Shown here piece by piece: positions 44,926 through 55,892 of a DNA stretch of 64,000 nt. Location: positions 8,954,631 through 9,018,630 of the forward strand of contig NC_092800.1 in NCBI RefSeq assembly GCF_918797505.1. Reading direction: 5' to 3'. The notes beneath the pieces are model-generated. The model was not told where the DNA came from. It saw nothing but the letters and a program-made list of their open reading frames with translations, and searched no databases. This DNA comes from Bemisia tabaci (Eukaryota > Arthropoda > Insecta > Hemiptera > Aleyrodidae). The position numbers and the translations under genes are program-made. Positions within the stretch are counted from its first letter, which is position 1. Each line of letters begins with the position of its first letter.

Positions 44926-45944
44926 TATATAGGAAAGGATTCACAACAAGAAAGAGAAAAAGGCGTAGGACTCAGGTGGCTAGAAAGGACTTGAGAAAAT
45001 TTAACGTCAATGGCTGAAGTCAAGAAGCGAACGATAGAATTTTACCGCGAGACATTATCGAGGAAGCCAAGGGTCCCAAGGGGCTGTGGCGCCATTTATC
45101 GAGAGATGAACAAATAAGATCGAACTGTTAAAGGGCCAAATTTTTACGTCAGATAAGATAGGATACATGTATCCAACATTTAAAACATACAAGAGAAAAC
45201 GACACCATTCTGCCAGGCAAATTGGGTAAATATGAAGTTAATTTGATTTTAATATCGGACACAGATTTTAAAGGGTGATCCAATTTTAAGTATCTCCTTC
45301 ATGTCCAAACTAGAGGCTTTGCTTTTGCTTCACATTACAATAAATAAAGAGAAATAAAGTGAAATGAAGAGAGAGAAATGGAATTATCTTTTATGAATGT
45401 GATTTTGCGGCAAATGTTGCAATGGCTATTTTTGCCATCCCATTTTTGTTTCTAGCTTTCATCGTTGATAAACTTTCTCTTAACATGGCAACAATGTAAT
45501 GAAACCATATGATTTCATTTTCATTATTTTTTAGCGGCTCTGGTGCTTGCACTAGAGCTGCTATTCCGGACGGTCCCAGCTGGGGAGTATCATTGGACCA
45601 TGTTACATTGGAGAGACCGCGCGTTGGTTAATGGGAATCGGCGCCATTTTCGGCTATGTTCCTTGTCATGACTTTATTTTATTGCATATTGTTTTATTGT
45701 TAGCCAATGCTATGTTGTGTAGTGTATTTTTGGAATCATGGTGATACAGTCAATAATTCAAAACTTGTCTGTGCTTTAATCTCGTGATGGAAAAAATGTA
45801 CTTTACGTTCAAAATTTGAAAATTTGAATTTTAAAGTTTTCGCGGTTAAGGAAGCTCCAACCACTGGGTTGGAGCTTCCTAGTCATATTACTCGATATCA
45901 GCTGATAGCAAACAAAGGTTACCAAGGAAACCGTAAACGTCTAA
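44926..45944. other. Unassigned DNA with a perfect hairpin
   Basis: The only structure is the hairpin at 45849-45880: arms AGGAAGCTCCAACC and GGTTGGAGCTTCCT, loop ACTG. GTTGGAGCTTCCT recurs at 47266-47278. Confidence 0.6.
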
Positions 45945-46621
45945 TGCCGTCTGCCCACGTAGCAAATGGGAGGCGAAAATGGAAGTCATCAGTGCATCGT
46001 TGAGTGTTGACGCCCGATCCCATTTTCAGACATGTTCACACGTTTTGCTTGCAAAGAAAAAAGGCGGCAAATCAATTTTTATTATTGGACCAATGAGTGT
46101 TCTCCAATTTGAGTTTGTAAAATTCGTGGTTTCTAGGTTAGGTTTTTGGCTGTGTGATAAATGATATTATGCCGTCTTTGATTTTGTTAAAATGACTCGA
46201 TATATGTTATTTGATAAACGATTGGAGTTTTGATAAAGTAAGTTGATTTGAATTAAAAATTGTGTCCTTAAAAAATGGATGATGAGGTGATTTGGTTAAC
46301 ATGGGCATTTGTGGTACTTGCGGCGTATTGGGAGTTTGTATGGAAACGACGTGGCAGTAGTCCACACTTTTTACAAGAAACTATTTTGTACAAAGTTCTG
46401 TACAAATTTTACACTATTTATACAGTAATATAATACAAAAAAATTATGTACTTTATCACAACTCACATAGCTTCAAAACAAGATAGAAAATGATGGATGC
46501 TCAGCCCCGACACATCGATGATCGCGAAATTTGCGCGGCCCGCGCAATTTTCACGTTCAACACTCACCGATGCACTGATGACTTCCATTTTCGCCTCCCA
46601 TTTGCTACGTGGGCAGACGGC
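45945..46621. mobile_element. Inverted-repeat element, 0.68 kb
   Basis: Left end GCCGTCTGCCCACGTAGCAA continuing GAGGCGAAAATGGAAGTCAT; right end the exact inverse over about 60 bases, to CACGTGGGCAGACGGC. The middle is AT-rich with no transposase. Target duplication not resolved. Confidence 0.85.
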
Positions 46622-47295
46622 ACACAACTACCGTGGCCATCGGGGCGATTATTGAAATGACATCGACTCTATGTCGCCGCTTACGACAAGACATATAGCC
46701 CTATCTTAACCGTGTAATATATCGCAATTCGATATTCAAAACCATTACCTACAATTTCAGATATAAAAATGCAAATTTTTTGCAGCCTCGCTAAACGACT
46801 TATCAACCATGCATTCCAAAGTTTCTTATCACAGGGCTGTGAAAATATACAATCTAATAAATACAAAATAACCAAATATCTAAAAAGACAAAATTTCAGT
46901 TACAGTCAGTTTCAGTCTTATTGTTGCACAAACTAGTTATTTGACAAAAAAAGAAGATGATCACTCAATTGAAAGAAATTGGCGCCCAATCACAACGACA
47001 AGTTAAAAAAAATACTGTGGGAGAAATTTTTTAGGATGCGGACCTCCAAAGAGCCTTCAAAATTAAAAGTATACAACAAGTGATAGTGCCATGCATTCTG
47101 CATATCAAGGGCCAATACACATTTATACACCGGCTACGTAAATCTGCTAAGTTACAAAACATGAATCGACAGTTGTCGGATTGTACATCAGTGACAAAAT
47201 GTGTCTAGGCCCTCATTCTTGACTACAACTACTGTCGCCAGAGCCGCTCTCCGACGCGAATGCGTTGGAGCTTCCTGCTTGTTTTTAAATCAAGT
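46622..47295. other. Unassigned DNA
   Basis: No gene or defined repeat is seen. Confidence 0.5.
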
Positions 47296-47305
47296 CGCCA
47301 ACTTG

Positions 47306-47339
<34 letters not shown>

Positions 47340-47606
47340 TGAGAGTTTAGTGGCTTCTATTCCTTTAGGAATCTACAGCCATCTATAGGCACTATTTATT
47401 GTCCGAAGACATCAGGGAGTTTGGTAGACATCCATGCTCGGGCTTACAAATTTTCACGGATTAAGGCCGAGCGAATTCTGCTTACAGATCCACTCGTCAG
47501 TTCCATGAAAATTTGTCGCCACCACCGGGATTCGAACCCGGGACCTATTGACCTAGAGTCAGACGCGCTAACCACTAGGCCAACCTGGCCGGCGCCAACT
47601 TGAATT
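47296..47606 (-). mobile_element. tRNA-derived SINE with target duplication
   Basis: Read on the minus strand from 47592, the element starts with a tRNA-like head: an A box (TGGCCTAGTGG) and a B box (GGTTCGAATCC) spaced as in Pol III promoters. It is followed by an unrelated body and a 30-base poly-A tail (poly-T at 47308-47337 on the plus strand). A 14-bp direct duplication CGCCAACTTGAATT flanks it (47296-47309 and 47593-47606). It is therefore a retroposed SINE, not a tRNA gene. The anticodon arm is degenerate and I do not assign an anticodon. The duplication is perfect, so the insertion is fairly young. Confidence 0.95.
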
Positions 47607-48658
47607 AAGGTGGTACTTTCTTAAGTTGGCAGTTGGCTCTCCCGAGTGGGCGAGCTCAACAAAAAATGAAAAGACTGGCAGAATTTTCAACATTTCAGCG
47701 CCAAAAGCTGTAAGTCAGAAGCATCCATAGGAAGGAGAAGCAATTTATTGCAGATCAATCACATCTTCAGGTTATGCCCATGACATTTATTACAAGCTGA
47801 CATGTGCCGCTGTATACTTTTTATGAATGTAAACGATCCTCATTAACTTTGGCTTTTATCGAGGAATCTTCAAAGAGCAATTAAATATTTTTATTATATT
47901 TCATTACTCGTTCAAACATTCCGTACAGACTTTCCTCGTTTTAAATTGTTTTCGAAATACCTTATATTGAGTAAAAACTGATGTTCATATGTGCTTCAAA
48001 AATGTTTCACAGAAAATTTGAATGAAATCGAGATGAACCGTTGATGACGGGTAAAAAGTTAACTAATGTAATAGGAGTTAACTAGAATTAGAATGCAAAG
48101 ATGAAATCTTTTTTCTCAGAAAATCAGTTTAATTTAGGATGTGGAAAAACTCCAAAGAAATCAAATGTATATAATAATGTTTTCTCATAAGTGGGAAAAT
48201 TGATTTTAGACTCATTAAATTGTTAACGGCGATGTAAGGTTTTATTGATATGATTGTCCTCCACTACAGGGTAGTTGTGCGTAATTAGAATCGACACCAT
48301 TAATTAATTCAACAATTTCAGGGATTCCCAGAGATCTGTTTGAAGGAAAGCCAATATTCTCGCGTACCGTGCATGGCTAAAGTATAAAATTCGCTCTTTT
48401 GGACGGTTTCTTAGGCAAAGCTCAACTTCCTTAACACACGGTAATATCAAAAGTAAATTTTCGTTATTTGATTAATATTTAAAAATATTTGTAAACGTCT
48501 GAGGATTGGTGATTTTTCGAGGGCAAAAATAAAACTCTCATGAATTGAAACACGTTTAAATACTTAGTTTTTAATAGGAGTAAAATGAACCGAAAAATCT
48601 CTATGAAAATCATCGCAGTCGTGACTAGAAAACAGTTTCGACGAAAGTGAGAGTATTC
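47607..48658. other. Unassigned DNA
   Basis: No gene, RNA gene or defined repeat is seen. Confidence 0.5.
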
Positions 48659-49598
48659 CCCTGGTAAAAATTGGCAGTAGAATCTGTGTTCCAAAATACC
48701 ATAGACTTACAGCCGGCTGTAAGATTTCCACTTGCTTTTATAGCCGGCTACACAATTTCTTATAGCCAAGGGCGACTAAGCAACAGCCGGGCGATAAAGT
48801 GTATGCTAAACGTCACTAATTACGGATGCTAGGACTTAGTAAGTTTTTGGACTACTGCTCTCTTTTTGGGCCGTAGTATCTTGATTTATTTTGCGAGGCA
48901 AGCTCCGTACTTTTGATGGATGCCTGCCATTCCTAATATATTAGAGCGCCTTCAGTTTCGTATGATACTGTGCAATACCTCTGGTGTGAAATAGTTGCTT
49001 CAAACGCCGTGGCACGCTGCGGCGCGGCAGGCGGGCAGCCAGCGCGAAACGCGCATTGGTGCCTACAAACCTAACAGGGATACTTCACGCGTTGCGCAAT
49101 GCGTGAAGTATCCCTGTTAGGTTTGTAGGCGCCAGTGCGTCGCCGCTCCGCTTTGTGTTAGGTAATATTTAATCTGGCGGAGTCAGCGTTACTCAACTCA
49201 TGATCTTGAAATGTTTGCACATGCTGTATGGATTATTCTCATTTTAATTGATGAAAAAAATATGTATTAAAGGAAAATATAATGTGTGTTTTGTAAATAT
49301 ATTAAGGTGGTTCCGTATCAAACTTAATGATTTCCAAAGCACACGAATTTCTTCACAATTTCCTATAGCCGTTTATAATCGATGGCAAAAAAGCAACAGC
49401 CAGGCGATAAAGTGTAAAGCCCGGCGATAGGAACTATAGCCCAGCTGCTTAATTTTTTATCGCTTCGTATAGCCCGGCCGTATGATTTCCTCCGCATTCT
49501 ACAGCCAGCTATATGATTTTCTGTAGCCTTCTTCAGCCGGCTATAAGAATTCCTATGGTATTTTGAAACGCAGCTCTTATCGCCAATTTTTACCAGGG
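48659..49598. mobile_element. Foldback family E, copy 1
   Basis: Left CCCTGGTAAAAATTGGCAGT, right ATCGCCAATTTTTACCAGGG. Subterminal zones repeat short TATAGCCGGCTA / GGCTATAAG motifs many times. The centre (49063-49136) is a perfect stem of GCCTACAAACCTAACAGGG and GATACTTCACGCGTTGCG with its inverse. Copy 2 is at 59153-60130 in opposite orientation. No transposase. Confidence 0.9.
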
Positions 49599-49808
49599 TC
49601 AATATTCACAAAAAAAGGGAGGAGAAACAAATTTTAATTTCGCTTGATCAATCAAAATCAAATTTTGACGGAAGTTTAAAGAAAGAAAATCTATTCCGCC
49701 GAGTGCCTAACTTCAAGAAAATCACCCAACAGTTTTCCACGATTTTTCGGTTTGTATTTCATGTATTTGAACTGCACGAAATGATTGCGGTAGACGGACG
49801 GGTCATAA
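49599..49808. other. Unassigned spacer
   Basis: No recognisable feature between two foldback elements. Confidence 0.5.
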
Positions 49809-50122
49809 GACAGTATGTTGGAGTTTTTTAGCCAACATTTGTTCAAAATTCAGCATGAAGCTGAAAATCTCGATACAGAGGAAAAAAGCGCACATGAGCA
49901 CAATTTTCCCTCAAAGAGATATGCTACTTGGTGCATCACTAGTTACGCCCGTTACGTTAGTTACACTAATTACGTAGGTCGTAACTGGTGTTGCACCAGA
50001 CAGCATAATCATCTCTTTGAGGGAAAATTGTGCTCATATGAGCTCTTTCTCTCTATGTTGAGATTTTCAGCTTTATGCTGAATTTTTAAGGCACGTTGGC
50101 TAAAAAACTCCAACATACTGTC
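49809..50122. mobile_element. Palindromic MITE, 314 bp
   Basis: GACAGTATGTTGGAGTTTTT at the left, the inverse at the right; CACAATTTTCCCTCAAAGAG and TTCAGCATGAAGCTGAAAAT are inverse-repeated inside. The centre is a variable GTTACG/TAACG stretch. A partial relative (CACGTTGGCAAAAAACTCC) is at 6662-6690 inside the TTAA element. Confidence 0.85.
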
Positions 50123-50519
50123 TATTTGAACTGGCTCATCGACATTTTATCTGCATGCTACTAAGTTCTCATATTATCTAAGTACACGAACCGTTTTTCA
50201 GCCGCTTCGAAAAAGACTCCTTGGGACATGATTAATAATTTTTCCCGAGGATAATTATCGCACATAATAAATCTTTCAGGCTCTACAATAAGCACCATTA
50301 TGCCAACTGGTCAATCAGTGTATTTACAGAAACCGTCATGTAATTACACGCACAGAAACCTGTAACCACCTCCCTTGAACAAGAATGAACACGTGATAAA
50401 ACCAAACCCGGCGACATATCTATCCCATTAGCGCTTTTCAAGCTACTTACGCTGCCTTTGACAAGGAAAATCGGCGTGTTGACACTCGGATAGTGCCACA
50501 TTTCTTCGATGAAACACTC

Positions 50520-50705
50520 ATTTTTCGAGGGAAGTTACGCAAAAATCTCTATTAAAAATGTTCAGAAACTTTAAATTAAGTTGCAGTTATAAGTCTCTAA
50601 AAAATTGAAAGAAAAATTCAGACAATTTCTCCTGAAATTAGTGTTTTATCGGAGGAAATTTGGCAACGTCAGAAGGTTCATACGGCGTTTTCCGTCATCG
50701 CGGCA
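50520..50705. repeat. MITE-B truncated copy
   Basis: The right end TTCATACGGCGTTTTCCGTC then ATCGCGGCA is preserved together with the internal GGCAACGTCAGAAGG; the left terminus is missing. Confidence 0.6.
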
Positions 50706-50916
50706 GTGCGGAGAGCAACCTTCAAGGCAGTATTTATGCGGAGCAGCGCCTTTGCAATCCAGCAGCTATTGGATTAATGTCATAATTAGTGCATTCTGCC
50801 GGCATATTAAAGTGTCCCCGAGGCGGTGCGTACAAACGTCTCTGCTCAACAGTTGAAATGAGGAGCGATTTTAGTATGATTCTGGAGACGACCGAAGATG
50901 ATCTTCTACGACCATA

Positions 50917-51168
50917 CTGCCGTGCTAAGGAAGAACGCCGTATGAACATTCGAGAGTTGCCAAGTTTCGTTCGATAAAATGTTTATTTTTTAGGAAAATT
51001 ATGAATATTTTCTCTTGAAATTTTCAGAACTTTTCGACGGAGTTGCAAGCAAAATTATCTGACGAATTGGAAGAACAATATTCATAAGTTTGCCAGGAAA
51101 TTTGCGTTTTATCAAAGGAAATTTGGCAGCGCCTGAAGGTTCATACGGCGTTTTTCTTTAGCACGGCA
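50917..51168. mobile_element. MITE-B copy with 5-bp duplication
   Basis: CTGCCGTGCTAAGGAAGAAC to TTTTTCTTTAGCACGGCA, 252 bp, flanked by CCATA on both sides (50912-50916, 51169-51173). This is the clearest copy for defining the ends of the family. Confidence 0.92.
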
Positions 51169-51410
51169 CCATATGCGAAAGCAGCTTCTCGCTCCACCCC
51201 AAAGACGGCAGAGGCCCTCCCAGTAAGAAGGAGGAAAATGGTTGGTGCGTCTGCATATTTGCAAAATACGTGCGTTGACACACCTCAAGAGGGGCGAGGG
51301 GGAAACCGGGAAACCTCCACGAGAGACGTTAAAAAACGAAACAAAAGAAGAAAGAAAGAAAAAAACCAAGTCCGCGGTCCGTGTACCAGATGAGTGGTTA
51401 TAGATGGTAT

Positions 51411-51907
51411 AGATGTTGCATGTGTGAGGGATTTGCGATTCGATCATTGATTCTTATGTAAAAGTTCGCGAGAAACACGATGGTGCCACTGGTTTTCTCT
51501 AAAATCATCTCCAAAGCTCAAAAAAAGCTCTCAAGTTGAGGTCAAAATGGAGGGGATATCCCACCCTACCCTGAGAGTCCACCTCTACATCAAGACGAAC
51601 TCTCCATGCAAGGACAGGGAGCAAATACATTAGCAGTGATGCCGTATTTTCAGTTTTGGAGTCCCCAAATAAAGTGGCAACCCTGCTAATGTATTTGCTC
51701 CCTATCTATGCATGGAGAGTTTGTTTTGATGTAGAGGTGGACTCTCATGGTAGCGTGGGATATCCCCTCCATTTTGGCCTCACTTTGAGAGCTTTTTTGA
51801 GCTTGGGAGTTGATTTCAGAGAAAACCGGTGGCACCATCGTGTCTCTCGCGAACTTTTACATAAGAATCAACAGTCAAATCGCAAATTCTTCACACATGC
51901 AACATCT
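51411..51907. repeat. 0.5-kb palindrome
   Basis: AGATGTTGCATGTGTGAGG at the left and CACACATGCAACATCT at the right. The arms of about 220 bases are inverse copies with small differences: AAAATGGAGGGGATATCCCA against GGGATATCCCCTCCATTTT; GAGCAAATACATTAGCAG against CTGCTAATGTATTTGCTC. The spacer is about 35 bases near 51650. No coding sense. Confidence 0.88.
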
Positions 51908-53569
51908 CCATTGTCTTCTACGATAGATGTTTATCTGCAGAAAAGTGAACATCGCCCAACGGGCTGTAGACGAAGTATGAATTGAAGTTCTACGCAACAT
52001 GTTTTTCCTTCAAAATTTCACGAGGAAAAAGAACCAGAAAACAGAAAGCCAGAAGTCAACCTCTTAACAAGATACAAGTGTTTATAATCGAAATTACTTA
52101 AAAGACAAGAATGCGAATGACGTCATTCGTATATCTAATCTAATTTTCATTTGATCTTTGTTAGAAATACTTTTTTCCACGTAGGTAATATTTTGAAGAG
52201 AAAACATGTGACTTGGTCTCTAGTGCAGACCATGGCTGGTGACCCTTAGATCCCGATGCTTGATGGAATCTTGAGTGGTAGCCACCTCGTTTCAAACTGT
52301 TGAATACTTTCCTCAATCCTCTTCAATCCAGAGTGCATTTCTACCTAACATATGTTACCAATCCTGAATTATTCCACTTACGTTTTTTTTTCATCTAAAC
52401 TCTTCACGCAGATAACTTTTCAATGCGTACACATATCAGAATCGTGAAGCTTGAAAAAAAATCTATCTTATAGATGATCTTCAAAAAAAGTCCCGGTTAT
52501 TCGATCAATAACTGTCACTGGATGTAAAATATCATGTAGAAATGTCAATATGACCTGGGGCAAATCTTATTCAATTTTTTTAGAAAGACACCGGCATGGA
52601 TTTTTTACTTTTCCCGTGAATAACATATTAGAGAAAATCGCCGAGGATCCTCTGAAAATAAAGACGTGATGAAGAGTCGCCAGCAAAAAATATGCTAATC
52701 GTGAAGAAATAAAGCACATTTTAACAGATGTAAATCTATCTATTCTCGCTAAGCGCTCAGCACCGATTAGAATGCCACTCCACTCGAGTCAGACGACAAG
52801 CAATTTTACAGTAGCACGTTTCGGAGATCTATATCGAACAAAAAACAAATAGCCGTTGGTTTTGCAGAATTTTACCAGAGTTAAAGGATTGTCATTTTTA
52901 CATCTACATAAGAGAGGAAACACTCAGTTACTTGAATTAAGAATTATACTTTCGGAGAACATCTACGATGGTGCTGCCTTATGATGACGTAATATCACTT
53001 TCCGTTCATCTTTTTGTTCACACTGCACTGCTGACAATTTATAAATTCACTCACAACTATTTTCGAAAAGTCCATTTAACCGCAAAATGCTTCCGAGTTC
53101 GCGAATAAACCAAAATTTTCTTTCTGAACACAGGATCGTATTCCGAGGGGCACACAAAAAAGTACGAACAACCGAGAGCTTCTTGGGAAAAAGTTTCTTA
53201 AAATTAATTTTCTTGAAAGACACGAAATTCCAAGTTTTGAATCAAAATTCCAGGCCTATGAGAATAAATTGAGAAATACAGATTTTGGGAGGAGGAAAAA
53301 CGTAAATATTAAGAGCGCGACTTTAATCCTTGAACAATCGAGAAAGATGAAGGGGCATTGACCTTTCAAATTGTAAAAAAATTAGGGTTCCTCTCTAGAT
53401 AGGTGAATTACCCGACAAAATATAATACAACTTTCATTAAGTATCCCTCTCTCTATCTCTCGGCTAATTTCCAGCAGCTAATGGATAAGCACTATGGTTA
53501 TAAACCGTTTACTTATTATTTTAAAAAATTTTTGTTACGAAGATTTGCAAATTTCAAATAGAATAAAAT
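51908..53569. other. Unassigned DNA
   Basis: AT-rich with no recognised exon or repeat. Confidence 0.5.
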
Positions 53570-55580
53570 TACACTGAACATTTTGGGGTATAGGTTTAGC
53601 AGAAGTTTTTTTCTTCTTCTTCTTCTCTTTTAAGGAAAAGACATTTTCAAATAGTTTTTTGATCATTTTTAGTGCACAAGTTGCTGGTGAAAATGAGAAG
53701 TTTTATTATGAGTGCTAGGAGGTAACACATTCTCTATTAATCAGATCTGATATTAATAATAAAAAAGGGGGAAAAACCCTCAGAGGAATTTGAGGAAAAT
53801 AAGACTCTCATTTTGGATAGGCAAACAAAATATCCAGTAAGTAAAGAATCATTTTCAAAAAAACACTGGTGGTAATGAGTGGTTGAATAAAACTTTCATG
53901 GCTTCCAATCCTAATCCCGATCATTCTGTATTCATAAAATGAAGGAAACAATGGCGCTCCATTGATAGTAGAATAATGGTAAATTATTAGTGATTAAGAT
54001 AATTGGTAGTAGAATGAAATCATTCGACCGAAGCCAACATAAACGGGAGAAATCATTTAAATACTGAACCACACAGCTTTAGAAGGGAGCAGGAACTTAA
54101 ATAGAAACAAAAACTCTTTGAAGGGATTTTGGGCAAAGAGGGCTCTCAATTAAAATAAACACCAAAAAAAGATCAAACGAGCGAAGACGTATCTTCAAGG
54201 CAACCAACTACTCAATTTTTTAATTTTTTTTTTTCATTGTTCCATTTTTACTATATTTTAATAGAAGGCGATGAGCTGGTTTGAATGATATATAAGTCAA
54301 TATACTATACAATTTAGAAACAATTTAAAAAATATATTAAACGCATGTATATCAGTAATTAGTAGGTATAATCAGAACTCTTTTTTGTTCTGTTTTTGCG
54401 CTCCTGAAAATTTGGGTTTTTCCGACTTTAGGTACATTTTCCTCAGGAACTACGGAAGATATCTTAACTTTTTTTAAAAAAAAAAAAATGACCAGCAAAG
54501 CAAGCGCTATATTTTTGGAACCAGGGTGATAGCCTTGCAAGAATATGTGTATTTTTTTATAATTTCAAAATCATAAGAAATAGGTTTTTTTTTTAAAAAA
54601 AAAAAAGTTTAAATTTATGAAAATCACACTTGAAGTTCACCAAAATTCAAAATCCTGCTTCCAGAGCTTACTGACATACCCATCATGATCACTGCATTTG
54701 AAAAACACACTCCCAGAAGTCTCAGAGAAAAGTGTTGACCAGTTGACTAAATTTATCATGGGTTAGGTAGGCAGTAGTTGATTGCCTTAAGTAAACACTG
54801 GTTGTTGAAAACGAAATTTGTACCTCCAAAAAAAAAAAATTCTCCCAACCCTTCTCCCATTCCCAATGCGTATCATTTTCCATTAAGAAACCGAAACAAA
54901 CGATAACCCTCCGCGTAAAAAAATAATCATCGATGACGAAGATAATCAAAATAAAATCACGGGACGGAAGCCACAACACTGGTTGTTGAAAAAAATTTCG
55001 TGGCTCCAAAAAAAAATTCTCCCAACCCTCCTCCCATTCCCAATGCGTATCATTTTCCATTAAGAAACCGAAACAAACGATAACCCTCCGCGTAAAAAAA
55101 TAATCATCGATGACGAAGATAATTAAAATGTAATCATGGGACGGAAGCCACAACACTGGTTGTTGAATACAAATTTCGTAGCTCCAAAAAAAATTCTCCC
55201 AATCCCAATACCAATCATTTTCCATTTAGAAATCGAGGCAAATGGTAACCCTTCACGTAAAAGAAAATTATTAATGACGAAGATAATTGAAATAAAATCA
55301 TCGGTCGGTAGTTACAACACTGGTTGTTGAATACAAATTTCGTGGCTCCAAAAAAAATTCTCCCAATCCCAATACCAATCATTTTCCATTTAGAAATCGG
55401 GGCAAACGATAACCCTCCATCATTTGTACTTAACTTTACAAACTTCTCATTTGTACCAGCAACTTGTGCACTGAGAATGATCAAGAAACTATTTGAAAAT
55501 GTCTTTTCCTAAAAAAAAAAAATAAAAAAAAAAACTTCTGCTAAATCTATACCCCAAAATGTTCAGTATAATTTTTAAAA
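53570..55580. repeat. Region bounded by ~130-bp inverted arms
   Basis: The left arm (about 53572-53702: CTGAACATTTTGGGGTATAG, GTGCACAAGTTGCTGGT) recurs inverted at about 55440-55570 (ACCAGCAACTTGTGCAC, CTATACCCCAAAATGTTCAG). The arms enclose 1.7 kb that includes the tandem repeat at 54780-55435. It has the layout of a terminal-inverted-repeat element without transposase. Confidence 0.75.
54780..55435. repeat. Tandem repeat, four units of ~164-179 bp
   Basis: CACTGGTTGTTGAA starts units near 54798, 54977, 55154 and 55318. Each unit continues with CTCCAAAAAAAAATTCTCCC, ATTTTCCATTAAGAAACCG and GATAACCCTCCGCG. One spacing is divisible by three, which lets a minus-strand frame of 167 codons run through; the repeated protein reading is Trp/Phe-rich and resembles no family. 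Confidence 0.9.
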
Positions 55581-55639
55581 AGAAAATTATCGATGACGAG
55601 GATAATTAAAATAAAATCATCGGTCGGTGATCACACGAG

Positions 55640-55892
55640 GGAGGGGAAAATATACCGGAAGTGGAGCCTGAGGGAACTTACCATGATTATGCGATTGAGT
55701 TATTATCCGGGGGTGCGTTGAGAAAAAGTCCGTTTCCGATCGGGAGCGTGCCACTAAGACTACGTTATGACGCGGGGTCGGGAGCTCTACTTCTGAAAAG
55801 CCGGCGTCTCGCCTGGTCAGCCGGGCTCCTTACGTAACGCGCCTTTTCAGTCCCGCGCTCGCATCCTTTTTTCGCACCGCGCGACCTGCGAG
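55640..55892. other. GC-rich, CpG-rich segment with a minus-strand splice-donor match
   Basis: This is one of the few GC-rich stretches of the window and has many CpG. On the minus strand, ATG followed by gtaagttccc lies at 55681 (donor match). It could be part of a promoter or first exon, or simply the outer part of the adjoining repeat. No coding frame is supported. Confidence 0.35.

Noticed and set aside
47515..47592. tRNA gene on the minus strand
   Set aside because: A and B boxes are present, but the anticodon arm is degenerate and the unit is followed by a body, poly-A and a target duplication, so it is the head of a SINE.
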